Assembly: GCA_900539945.1 (NCBI GenBank)
Contig: UQDV01000022.1
Span: 1-41,315 of the forward strand
Length of the DNA: 41,315 nt
DNA from: an uncultured Faecalibacterium sp.
GTDB taxonomy: Bacteria; Bacillota; Clostridia; Oscillospirales; Ruminococcaceae
Direction: 5' to 3'
The notes under the pieces: model-generated
Databases searched by the model: none
What the model saw: the letters and a program-made list of their open reading frames with translations, nothing else
What the model was told of the DNA's origin: nothing
In this document: positions 28,604 to 35,393 of the stretch, piece by piece
Layout of the letters: the number at the start of each line of letters is the position of its first letter
Position numbering within the stretch: the stretch's first letter is position 1
Program-made: the position numbers and the translations under genes

Positions 28604-29631
28604 TACTGACTTTCCTTTAATCGGGCTAACACATCTCGGTTTTCATCCATCAGCTTTTCAAGTTCGTGTCCAGCATCGCCGAGGAATCGTTCATACTCAT
28701 TCTTTTCCAATGGACGGATATACTCTTTCAGCTGATAATGGAACGCATCACGCAACGCCATATCACGACTTGCCATTTTTGTTCTTGCTTGTATAATGAG
28801 TGGCTTCCAGAGCGGAAGATTTTCAAATGCGGTAAAAAGGTCTGAAAGTTCCCAGTTGTTCAGCTTGTGGCCAAGTGCTGTGGACTGTTGCTTTATCATT
28901 TCAGCCAAACCACATTCGTAGGATGCGATCAGCGTGAGGATCTCCGAATAAAAGGTATCCCGTACCCTGTCTTTTGCGCTCAGATTGAGGACTTGCTTAT
29001 ATTCTTTTGCTTTTTCACGGAAAATGCTTTGGTATATCTTATCTGTATAAATTCCGTATTTTGCATTTCCCATATCAACATAATCGCGCAATGCATCCGT
29101 AAACTCCCGGCGGTAATTTTCCTCCTGAAGAAACGCTCCCAAAAAATCGCTATCACGTTTGTTGATATACTTGGTTCCACCACCGGCTTTGCGGTTGATA
29201 AAGTCAATGACGATATCCAGAATCACCTTTCGCAAACTCTTTGCAGGGTCGCTTTCTACCAAAAGCATCGCCAAATTCAAGAAAGCACGAAAATCAAAAA
29301 TTGCGATTTGGGAAGTACGGTTACTGATGCTCCCGACATAAATGTCGGGAACATCCTGCGTCTGGATGCAGTCTAAAAAATCCTTCAAACGCTTGCCAAT
29401 CAAAATTTCATATCCGTTTTCACTAAGTTCACCCTGATTCTCGCTGACATAGCGCTCAATCGTGCGTGTATCGACCTCAAAATACGTTGCAACCATGCTT
29501 TTTGTAAAGCAAAGTTTTTCCTCAAAGAGAAATCCCTTTATGTTTGTCTGTTGCTGAATTTCGGCAAGCGCAGCATCATTATTGAGAATATTTTGTCGGT
29601 CTATCTGAGATACAGTCAGGTCTTTGTCCAC
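28603..29631 (-). CDS. DNA-binding partner protein of Doc (putative antitoxin or regulator)
   Basis: A 342-residue protein. Near residues 43-75 it has a helix-turn-helix-like segment (MVATYFEVDTRTIERYVSEN). The middle holds NFRAFLNLAMLL-like and GGGTKYINKRDSDFLGAFLQEENYRREFTDAL stretches, and the C-terminal half is helical. There is no canonical Phd domain. It starts with GTG after AAAAGGAGGAGG, and its stop overlaps the doc start. Position argues for a role in neutralising or regulating Doc, but it is nearly five times the size of a Phd antitoxin. I do not recognise a named family with certainty. Confidence 0.6.
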   Translation of the reverse strand: MDKDLTVSQIDRQNILNNDAALAEIQQQTNIKGFLFEEKLCFTKSMVATYFEVDTRTIERYVSENQGELSENGYEILIGKRLKDFLDCIQTQDVPDIYVGSISNRTSQIAIFDFRAFLNLAMLLVESDPAKSLRKVILDIVIDFINRKAGGGTKYINKRDSDFLGAFLQEENYRREFTDALRDYVDMGNAKYGIYTDKIYQSIFREKAKEYKQVLNLSAKDRVRDTFYSEILTLIASYECGLAEMIKQQSTALGHKLNNWELSDLFTAFENLPLWKPLIIQARTKMASRDMALRDAFHYQLKEYIRPLEKNEYERFLGDAGHELEKLMDENRDVLARLKESQ

Positions 29632-29649
29632 GCTGGTCCCCTCCTCCTT

Positions 29650-29700
29650 TTACATTAAATCCATGCAAAGCCCCACGGCTTTGCCCTCGATGTGCACAGT
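29650..29700 (-). pseudogene. 3-prime fossil of a second CI repressor gene
   Basis: Directly after the DUF4041 stop codon, the minus strand encodes TVHIEGKAVGLCMDLM and a stop. This matches the end of the intact CI protein (TVTIEGKAVGLCRDI) but the DNA has diverged at several positions. It is followed by the ribosome binding site of the next gene, as is the real cI gene. It marks the edge of a cassette that was swapped or inserted downstream of cI. Confidence 0.75.
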
Positions 29701-29701
29701 C

Positions 29702-30991
29702 TCAGTCCTTCTTTGCCGCTGCTTTAAGCTTCAAGGATTCCCGATACTGTTCAGCCGGTGCCAACTCGACAAATTCCACAGACTTGTCGTAGTTCTCACG
29801 CACGACCTGCTTAATTTCGTCCAATGTAACATTGAAGAACTCGCGGCGCTGGTTCACAAAGTTCAGTTTGCGGTCTGCAAAAGCATTGTGCAGTGCGGCT
29901 TCCAACTTGGGCGCATCATTCGAGAAGATCATGGCGTGGACGTCAAAATTAAACGGAACGGAAGCGTCGCTCAGTTCATCCACGCGATCCTGAGGATCAA
30001 GGCGGCGGGTCATGCCGATCTTATAAACATTTTCACCAAATGCACCGATGTTGGAAATGACATAAACATAACCCGCGCGCTGGTTTGCTTCACGGTAATC
30101 AACATCAGCAAACTCTTTGTCGATTTTGTTGAGCTGCGCCACAAGCTCTGCTTTCTTTTCCTCGATTGCGGCGCGGTCTGCTTCGGATGCTGCTTCCAGC
30201 TGCGCATTGATACGCTGCAGGGCGTTCTGATAGTGCTGTTGTTCCTTTTCCAGCTTTTTACGTTCTTCCTCGATTTCTTTGGCCAGCTTGGCTTCCTCGC
30301 GCATTCTTGCACGGGCTTCTTTCTGCTCTTCCTTTTCCTGCTGCTTCTTCTGTGCGTACTCAAAAGCAAGGTGCAGCTCCTCAATCTTCAAACGGTAATA
30401 CTTCGGCTGAACGCTGACATCCATAATCGAGCCCAATTTGGAAATCGCATCTCTCGATGAAGTGATACGCTTTTCACTGGCTTCGATATTGTTATATTTA
30501 ACGTGCTCGATCACGTCATCGCATTCCGAATTGAACGCTCTCAAGAGCAGCTTCTGCATATCTGAAACCATTTTTCTGCCCTTGGATTCGCTGTTGTTTA
30601 CCGTCCAGTTCGTGTTCCCACTGACAGCGGTTTTATTTTTCACCATATCTTTTTGCTCTGCACGGATTTCAAGCAATCGTGCTTTGTATTCGTCCGCATT
30701 CATGAAGGAGTATCGCGGAGTGTACAGCCCGAAGCTCTGCATCAGGACTTCCTCGTTCGTTTCGACGAGCTGGCCTTTTGCTTTTCGCAGCTCCTCCATT
30801 GTGTCGTTGAGTTCTTCCTGACGGCTGTGCAGATTTTCCTCTACTCTGGAAAGCTCATCGCAGGAACTTGAAATTTCGCGGTTGATATCGTCCAACGTCC
30901 GGCTCTCGGACGGCATCGCAGCTTTAAGCTTTTCAATTTCCGAATTAAGGCGTTCAATCTCTTCTTTTTCTTTTCTTCCAAACAGAGACAT
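29702..30991 (-). CDS. DUF4041-type coiled-coil protein with C-terminal T5orf172/GIY-YIG-like domain
   Basis: A 429-residue protein. Residues about 5-70 form an N-terminal coiled coil. A central DUF4041-like region follows (FMNADEYKARL, then LLLRAFNSECDDVIEHVKYNN), then a long charged coiled coil at about 215-305. The C-terminus has a GIY-YIG-superfamily T5orf172 domain with AGYVYVISN, VYKIGMTRRLDPQDRVDEL, LEAALHNAF and REFFNV. Such proteins are common in phage lysogeny regions, where a nuclease or DNA-processing role is suspected but not shown. The ATG at 30991 has GGAGG 8 bases upstream. It begins 18 bases after cI, so it is probably expressed in the lysogen. Confidence 0.82.
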   Translation of the reverse strand: MSLFGRKEKEEIERLNSEIEKLKAAMPSESRTLDDINREISSSCDELSRVEENLHSRQEELNDTMEELRKAKGQLVETNEEVLMQSFGLYTPRYSFMNADEYKARLLEIRAEQKDMVKNKTAVSGNTNWTVNNSESKGRKMVSDMQKLLLRAFNSECDDVIEHVKYNNIEASEKRITSSRDAISKLGSIMDVSVQPKYYRLKIEELHLAFEYAQKKQQEKEEQKEARARMREEAKLAKEIEEERKKLEKEQQHYQNALQRINAQLEAASEADRAAIEEKKAELVAQLNKIDKEFADVDYREANQRAGYVYVISNIGAFGENVYKIGMTRRLDPQDRVDELSDASVPFNFDVHAMIFSNDAPKLEAALHNAFADRKLNFVNQRREFFNVTLDEIKQVVRENYDKSVEFVELAPAEQYRESLKLKAAAKKD

Positions 30992-31009
30992 TTGCAATTC
31001 CTCCCAATT

Positions 31010-31669
31010 TTATATATCTCGGCAAAGCCCTACGGCCTTGCCTTCAATCGTTACGGTGTTCATGTCCTCTTTGGCCAGGATAATACTTTCAAATGCCGGG
31101 TTTTCTGCCCGGAGCTCAATAAAGCTCTCGTGCAGGTACACTCGCTTCAGGGTGGCATCGCCCTCGATCCGCACGGCGGCAACCTCGCCGTTTTCCACCG
31201 TGGGTTGGCTGCGGATGGCTACCAGATCGCCGTCATGGATCTTGGGCTCCATGCTGCTGCCCTCGCAGGTCAGGGTAAAGGTAGCGTGCCACTTTTCAGG
31301 CACACAGACCATCCCCTCGATATTCTCCTCTGCAAGGATGGGCGTACCGCATGCGATCCGGCCCACCAGCGGCACCTGCACCAGCTCCGGCATGGGCTGG
31401 AACCCCGGCGGGATCTCCGGCTCATCTTTGAGCGAAACGGGCTGATTCCCGTCCAGCACGGCTATCACATCATTAAAATCCATGTTGATTGCCTGCGCCA
31501 CCGCCTTGATCGTCTCAAGCGATGGTATGACGGGCTTGTTATTTACCGGGTTTACGTTTCGTTCCAGAATGGATATATATGCCTTGCTCAGCCCGGACAT
31601 TTTGGCAAACTGATCCATACTGTAGCCATGTTCTCGGCGGTACTCTTTTATCAGATCGCCCAGAATCAC
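31010..31669 (-). CDS. cI: CI-like phage repressor with S24 peptidase domain
   Basis: A 219-residue lysogeny repressor. Residues 1-65 form an HTH_3 domain (YSMDQFAKMSGLSKAYISILER). A linker leads to the LexA/CI S24 self-cleavage domain, with the cleavage site C107-G108 (RIACGTP), catalytic S139 (EGSSMEP) and K175 (TLKRV). RecA-stimulated autocleavage would induce the prophage. It starts with GTG at 31669 after GGAAGGTGG. It is divergent from the Cro-like gene, with operators between, and cotranscribed with the cargo genes downstream. Confidence 0.92.
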   Translation of the reverse strand: MILGDLIKEYRREHGYSMDQFAKMSGLSKAYISILERNVNPVNNKPVIPSLETIKAVAQAINMDFNDVIAVLDGNQPVSLKDEPEIPPGFQPMPELVQVPLVGRIACGTPILAEENIEGMVCVPEKWHATFTLTCEGSSMEPKIHDGDLVAIRSQPTVENGEVAAVRIEGDATLKRVYLHESFIELRAENPAFESIILAKEDMNTVTIEGKAVGLCRDI

Positions 31670-31707
31670 GTTGAACCACCTTCCTTTCTTGTAATGGTGT
31701 CAAGTAC

Positions 31708-31736
31708 ATCATACATTTTGCTAGACAAAAAATCAA
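31708..31736 (-). promoter_or_regulatory. Promoter of cI
   Basis: On the minus strand: TTGATT (31731-31736), 17 bases, TATGAT (31708-31713). The -35 box sits inside an inverted repeat GACAAAA/TTTTGTC (31724-31746). Confidence 0.65.
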
Positions 31737-31742
31737 GTCTTT

Positions 31743-31760
31743 TGTCAAACTTGCTTGACA
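31743..31760. promoter_or_regulatory. Repressor operator O1
   Basis: TGTCAA-ACTTGC-TTGACA, an 18-base inverted repeat. Its right arm is the -35 box of the early rightward promoter. Confidence 0.75.
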
Positions 31761-31783
31761 TTATGTGTCTAGTCTGCTAGACT
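31755..31783 (+). promoter_or_regulatory. Early rightward promoter with operator O2
   Basis: TTGACA (31755-31760), 17 bases, TAGACT (31778-31783). Operator O2, GTCTAG-TCTG-CTAGAC (31767-31782), covers the -10 and part of the spacer. Its centre is 23 bases from that of O1, so CI or Cro binding would shut the promoter. Confidence 0.8.
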
Positions 31784-31812
31784 ATGTGCAAACAGAGGAG
31801 GTGACGAAAACG

Positions 31813-32004
31813 ATGCCGTTTAAAATCAAGGAAGCACGCAAGGAGAAAGGTTACACTCAGGAGGAGCTTGCAAAGCGCGCAAATGTTTCCCGCGCGACCA
31901 TTATCGGGCTGGAAAATGGCTCTGTCACGGTAACGACTACCGACACCCTGACTAAAATCGCAAGTGCCTTAGACAAAAAGGTGAGCGATATTTTTTTAGC
32001 ATGA
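31813..32004 (+). CDS. Cro-like HTH_3 regulator
   Basis: A 63-residue single-domain XRE-family protein: IKEARKEKGYTQEELAKRAN with VSRATIIGLENG as the recognition helix region, and a C-terminal TLTKIASALDKKVSDIF. This is the usual first gene of the lytic early operon and would act as Cro or antirepressor. The start ATG at 31813 follows GGAGGT by 10 bases; the frame extends upstream into the operator but is not supported. A third operator lies directly after its stop. Confidence 0.87.
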   Translation: MPFKIKEARKEKGYTQEELAKRANVSRATIIGLENGSVTVTTTDTLTKIASALDKKVSDIFLA

Positions 32005-32005
32005 G

Positions 32006-32023
32006 CGTCTAGTAAACTAGACA
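32006..32023. promoter_or_regulatory. Distal operator O3
   Basis: GTCTAG-TAAA-CTAGAC at 32007-32022 has the same arms as O2 and lies 240 bases downstream, just past the Cro-like gene. It could allow looping by the repressor or act as a roadblock. Confidence 0.7.
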
Positions 32024-32040
32024 AATATAGAGGCCTGAGT

Positions 32041-32271
32041 ATGAAAGCTTCAAGTAAATATCTCCTGATGGCCGCGGCCAACATCGTCCAGCAGCTGGCT
32101 GACCAGAACAGCGGTGTGCAGGTGCTGGCCATGGAGAGCAAGAAACCCGACTATGACGATTTTTGCAGCCTGCTGGGCTGCGAGCTGGAGACGCTGCAAA
32201 AAACGCTGCAGCTCATCGCCGATCAGGAGGAGGCAGATATCAGTGCGGCATATATTGCAGGGCATCCGTGA
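32041..32271 (+). CDS. Small phage early protein
   Basis: A 76-residue acidic, mostly helical protein starting MKASSKYLLMAAANIVQQLADQ, with a Leu-rich second half (LLGCELETLQKTLQLIADQ). AGAGG precedes the ATG. The family is not recognised. It overlaps the next small gene by 29 bases. Confidence 0.6.
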   Translation: MKASSKYLLMAAANIVQQLADQNSGVQVLAMESKKPDYDDFCSLLGCELETLQKTLQLIADQEEADISAAYIAGHP

Positions 32272-32410
32272 TGATCTGGAGATCCTGTACTACCGGTTCG
32301 AGGTCTGGCGTTGCCAGCGTACCATTGACCGGTGCAATTGGGTGATCTCCATTTGCCAGCGAATCGAGCGCTGGATGGGAGGGAGTGAGGACACAAGATG
32401 GAAAGACTGA
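32243..32410 (+). CDS. Small phage early protein with GTG start
   Basis: A 55-residue basic, aromatic-rich protein (VRHILQGIRDDLEILYYRFE, then WRCQRTIDRCNW). The GTG at 32243 has AGGAGGAGG 9 bases upstream, one of the strongest ribosome binding sites in the region, which decides the frame. Function unknown; the helical, charged pattern suggests nucleic-acid or protein binding. Confidence 0.5.
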   Translation: MRHILQGIRDDLEILYYRFEVWRCQRTIDRCNWVISICQRIERWMGGSEDTRWKD

Positions 32411-32577
32411 CAAGCCCGCGCTGCAACGGGATCAAGACCGGCTACTGGAGCCTGGCCAAGAAAGAGGATCTCGTGCAGCGGCTGGGTGCCTATGAGGACA
32501 GCGGTCTGGAGCCGGAAGAGGTCAGGGCGCTGGCCGAGAAACGTAACGTTTGCCGCGAGGTTTCCACCCGCGGCTGA
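32398..32577 (+). CDS. Small conserved-type phage protein
   Basis: A 59-residue protein beginning MERLTSPRCNGIKTGYWS, followed by KKEDLVQRLGAYEDSGLEPE. The LxxRLxxYEDxGLEPEE phrase is very common in small early proteins of Firmicute phages, of unknown function. GAGG lies 7 bases before the ATG, which overlaps the preceding gene. Confidence 0.7.
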   Translation: MERLTSPRCNGIKTGYWSLAKKEDLVQRLGAYEDSGLEPEEVRALAEKRNVCREVSTRG

Positions 32578-32589
32578 AAGGAGAACAGC

Positions 32590-32853
32590 ATGAAACCGTT
32601 TATCAGGCCACAGGCGGCAGTTGAGTATCTGCGGGACGTAGGTTTTTCGATTGGGCGTGAGACCCTGCAGGCCGGGCTGCAGCAGCGGGTTTTCCCGTTT
32701 GGCGACTACATCCACTCACCCGTGCCCGGCGGGCAGGATGTCTATATCATCTACCCGGTGTTGCTTGCCAAGTGGGCCGCAGAGCGCAGCCCGGCGGCAA
32801 AGCCGGAGGACGCGGAGCGGATCGGCGTGAAAGAAAAGGATGGTGCAGCATGA
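32590..32853 (+). CDS. Small phage protein, possibly DNA-binding
   Basis: An 87-residue protein beginning MKPFIRPQAAVEYLRDVGFS, followed by IGRETLQAGLQQRVFPFGDY and YIIYPVLLAKWAAE. The layout of a short winged-helix or excisionase-like fold is conceivable (AAVEYLRDVGFSIGRETL as helix-turn-helix). AAAGGAG precedes the ATG. The start of the next gene overlaps its stop (ATGA). Confidence 0.55.
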   Translation: MKPFIRPQAAVEYLRDVGFSIGRETLQAGLQQRVFPFGDYIHSPVPGGQDVYIIYPVLLAKWAAERSPAAKPEDAERIGVKEKDGAA

Positions 32854-33116
32854 AGATCACAGCCAGCGATGAGGGCAGTCTGACCGGCAAGGTCAAGCCG
32901 TATCTGCGTGTGCAGTATGGTGACGATGGAAACCCGGAGGTTGAAACAACCTGCATCGGCATAGATGCAACAAACCTTTGTATTGCGCTGGTGGCTGCTC
33001 TGGCCGCAAACAGCGCAGACCCCGAAACGTGGTTGATCCGGGTAATGACCAACGCCGCCGATCTGCTGGATCGCGTGGAAACTGAGGAGGACAACGACAA
33101 TGAAACGGTATCTTAA
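32850..33116 (+). CDS. Small phage early protein
   Basis: An 88-residue protein with a beta-rich first half (MKITASDEGSLTGKVKPYLR) and a helical, acidic second half ending VETEEDNDNETVS. It starts in an ATGA overlap with the previous stop and overlaps the next gene by 17 bases. Family not recognised. Confidence 0.55.
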   Translation: MKITASDEGSLTGKVKPYLRVQYGDDGNPEVETTCIGIDATNLCIALVAALAANSADPETWLIRVMTNAADLLDRVETEEDNDNETVS

Positions 33117-33384
33117 AATTTTCGGCGTGGCATTTCTGGCTGGCGTGGGTGCAGCCCGGGTGCTGATCTGGCTAAACATGGGCATTGTGCACCTGCTGGT
33201 CATGCAGGGCGGCTGGGAGGCAGTTGCAGCGGTCAAGGCTGCGCCGTGGGTGCTTGCTGCGGTTGGCAGCGGTCTGATCTTCAGCATTGCCGTGATGCTT
33301 GCCGACAGCAAGCACTACGAGCACACCGCCCTGAAGCAGCAGAAAACCGCCGTCAAGACCTCCAACGAGAGAAAGGCGGGGTAA
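33100..33384 (+). CDS. Small phage membrane protein
   Basis: A 94-residue protein with hydrophobic segments at about residues 6-33 and 48-67 and a basic tail. It could be a superinfection-exclusion or other envelope-associated early protein, but nothing specific identifies it. GAGGACAACGACA precedes the ATG. Confidence 0.6.
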   Translation: MKRYLKIFGVAFLAGVGAARVLIWLNMGIVHLLVMQGGWEAVAAVKAAPWVLAAVGSGLIFSIAVMLADSKHYEHTALKQQKTAVKTSNERKAG

Positions 33385-33385
33385 C

Positions 33386-33550
33386 ATGGACGACCTGAAA
33401 GAGCTGCGCGCTTTGCGGGATCGGCTGCTGCAAACCGTTGGGTGGTACACCGGCAAAGCTGAAAACGGAAACACCGAGGTGAAAACCGATGATGTGATTC
33501 AGCGGCTGCGCTGGGTACTGAACGGTGAAGAGCCACGGTGGGGGACCTGA
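33386..33550 (+). CDS. Small phage early protein
   Basis: A 54-residue protein, MDDLKELRALRDRLLQTVGW to EEPRWGT, with an N-terminal helix and Trp residues. AGGCGGGGTAAC precedes the ATG, and the next gene starts 3 bases past its stop. Function unknown. Confidence 0.55.
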   Translation: MDDLKELRALRDRLLQTVGWYTGKAENGNTEVKTDDVIQRLRWVLNGEEPRWGT

Positions 33551-33552
33551 CC

Positions 33553-33816
33553 ATGCCAAACTTTTACAGCAGCTGCTACTGGTACACCGTCTGGGAAGCC
33601 AAAACCGGCAACTTGATCGCGTCCGGCACGTCCGCTATGGTCGCCCGGCGGCTTGGCTACAAAGGCACCGCTGCCTTTACCACGCATTACAGCCACACCC
33701 AGACCCGGAAACCCAAAAATCCGTATAAATACATCATGCAGCGGGAGCTCATAGAGCGCCGTGAGGCCGAATTGCCCCCGCCGCGCACCAGAGGAAAAGG
33801 AAGGAAAAAATCATGA
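33553..33816 (+). CDS. Small basic phage protein
   Basis: An 87-residue protein with an aromatic N-terminus (MPNFYSSCYWYTVWEAKTGN), a central ARRLGYKGTAAFTTHYSHT segment that resembles a small DNA-binding helix pair, and a strongly basic tail ending KGRKKS. It is probably nucleic-acid binding. ATGA overlap with the next gene. Confidence 0.55.
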   Translation: MPNFYSSCYWYTVWEAKTGNLIASGTSAMVARRLGYKGTAAFTTHYSHTQTRKPKNPYKYIMQRELIERREAELPPPRTRGKGRKKS

Positions 33817-34112
33817 AAATCACCATTGAAACCATCGGTGACAATATCTCTGTCAACATAAAAGCACCGGAAGGGACTTCTCGTGCTGATGTCTCAGCCA
33901 CCATGAGCCTTGCACTGGCGAGCACTGTGGCCTCGGTAATCCCGGCGGATGCACCTTCTGCCGCACGCATGAAAGCTGCGTCCTCCCTTGCTGATATGAT
34001 CGCAACGGCAGTGAAGCAGAATTTTTTGGAAGTCGTCACCGGCAAGGCTGGAAAGGCTGCCGTCTTTACCGACAAGGAGGCAGCTTTCCTCTCCAAACTG
34101 ATGGGCTTATGA
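33813..34112 (+). CDS. Small phage early protein
   Basis: A 99-residue protein with a beta-like N-terminus (MKITIETIGDNISVNIKAPE) and an Ala/Ser-rich helical middle and C-terminus. AAGGAAGG lies before the ATG, and its stop overlaps the next start. Family not recognised. Confidence 0.55.
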   Translation: MKITIETIGDNISVNIKAPEGTSRADVSATMSLALASTVASVIPADAPSAARMKAASSLADMIATAVKQNFLEVVTGKAGKAAVFTDKEAAFLSKLMGL

Positions 34113-34471
34113 CCGGGCAAAAAGAAAGAGCCTGCCCGTGCGCCAACACGGACAAGCTCAAAGAAAATATGAACAATTTTCTCCCACCAGAGTATAGCAC
34201 AGATCTGGATCAGCTGCAATATGCCGGCATCCTGTACTACGCCGTGGATGGCCATGGGCACAAGTTTCAGGCCTCCACGGTACTGCGGCTGAGCGATCCG
34301 CAGTTGGGTGAGCTGATCCACTGGCTGCACTACCACCTCAAGGGCAGCAATCCGCCGCCTGCCCTGTATCATCTGGAGATGCTGCTGAACAATCTGGAGT
34401 ATCTGCGCGGCGGCAGACACTACCTGTATAACTCGATCTATCAGATCACCCGTCTGGAAGCGTACCCATGA
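34109..34471 (+). CDS. Small phage early protein
   Basis: A 120-residue protein. The C-terminal two thirds (ILYYAVDGHGHKFQASTVLR, HWLHYHLKGSNPPPALYHLE) look folded; the first 20 residues may be dispensable, since MNNFLPPEY at residue 21 is an alternative start. ATGA overlaps link it to both neighbours. Function unknown. Confidence 0.55.
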   Translation: MTGQKERACPCANTDKLKENMNNFLPPEYSTDLDQLQYAGILYYAVDGHGHKFQASTVLRLSDPQLGELIHWLHYHLKGSNPPPALYHLEMLLNNLEYLRGGRHYLYNSIYQITRLEAYP

Positions 34472-34545
34472 AAACACTGATCTATGTGATCCTCGGTCTG
34501 GATCTGCTCTATGTTGCCCTGATGTACCGCCACAACAACCGATAA
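34468..34545 (+). CDS. 25-residue single-helix membrane microprotein
   Basis: MKTLIYVILGLDLLYVALMY followed by RHNNR: one hydrophobic helix and a basic tail. It begins in an ATGA overlap with the preceding stop, like the other genes of this run, which supports translation. It could modulate a membrane protein or act in exclusion; that is inference. Confidence 0.5.
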   Translation: MKTLIYVILGLDLLYVALMYRHNNR

Positions 34546-34931
34546 CAGCGCCCTCCACTGGTGGCAGGAGGTAAAACAAGAGCCACTGCCACCCCCTTTG
34601 AGATGCAAAAACCGACTGGATCAGTCGTATCTGATCGGGCCGCATGTTGAGCCTCTCTCATTGTGACAAGATGTGTGGTATTGGGGCCACACGGGACTCC
34701 GGCGGGCCTTGATAGGCCGGTGCGTGCAGAAGCAGCACAATAGAAAAAAATCCGCAACAACCTATTGCGTCAAAAGGTGGGTGACTTTGTATCCGTAAGA
34801 CTCGCACCCGGTAATAAACAGTTGAAAAGTAGTGTCGGTGACTGCTGGAACATAGACAGCCTTCCGATGGCGGCAGGAAGTAAAACAAAAGCCGCTGCCA
34901 GTGTACCAAAGCACAGAAAGGAGATGATCCC
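34546..34931. other. Structured non-coding stretch flanked by a 38-base repeat
   Basis: No convincing gene. A 38-base unit occurs at 34554-34591 and 34863-34900 with 32 identical positions. Both copies form a stem (GTGGC/GCCAC and GCGGC/GCCGC) around a loop containing AGGAGG or AGGAAG and TAAAACAA; the one stem difference is compensated on the other side. Between them are further stems: GATCAG/CTGATC (34619-34636), GTGTGG/CCACAC (34674-34693) and a GCCGG-type stem near 34700-34725. The last part supplies the AAAGGAG site of the next gene. It could be a phage regulatory RNA. Confidence 0.5.
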
Positions 34932-35393
34932 ATGGGCCGTATGGTTACGGTTGACGAGTGGGCCGAGATCCACGGCAAAACTCATGCCACGGTCATGCGC
35001 AAGATCTACGCCCACGCATGGCCGCAGGCGCAAAAGGTCTATCAGAACGGGAAACCCGTGTGGATGATGGACGAGGATTGGCTGTGGCCCCGTGCCATGA
35101 CCCCGACCAGGCAGGCCAAGCTGCTCTGCGAGATCCGGCACCTGATGCCGCCGGTGATCTACGCCACCACGGCGGACGGTGTGGTCATCTGCATGGTGAC
35201 TTGCACCAAGCACACCCACATTGCCTGCGGCGTGACCGCGGACGAGATGAATGATCTTTGGAAAGCCCCCCCGGCGGCACGTTCGGCCGCACAGGCAGCC
35301 TTGCAATATGGTTGGCTGCACCCGCTGGCTGATCCGAGATCCTACAACGAGAAAGGAGAGCGTTTGCAGAATGTCTACAACCGCAAAAAGTAA
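34932..35393 (+). CDS. Phage protein with N-terminal helix-turn-helix
   Basis: A 153-residue protein. The N-terminus MVTVDEWAEIHGKTHATVMR, followed by KIYAHAWPQAQKV, reads as an excisionase/MerR-like winged helix. The rest includes VIYATTADGVVICMVTCTKH and a basic C-terminus. AAAGGAG lies 8 bases before the ATG. It opens the recombination block and overlaps the Rad52-like gene by 23 bases. Confidence 0.55.
   Translation: MGRMVTVDEWAEIHGKTHATVMRKIYAHAWPQAQKVYQNGKPVWMMDEDWLWPRAMTPTRQAKLLCEIRHLMPPVIYATTADGVVICMVTCTKHTHIACGVTADEMNDLWKAPPAARSAAQAALQYGWLHPLADPRSYNEKGERLQNVYNRKK

Noticed and set aside
34765..35067. A 100-codon frame through the structured gap into the next gene
   Set aside because: It lacks a ribosome binding site at its start and runs out of frame through the clear gene beginning at 34932. 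The first part may still deserve a look, but I could not support it.
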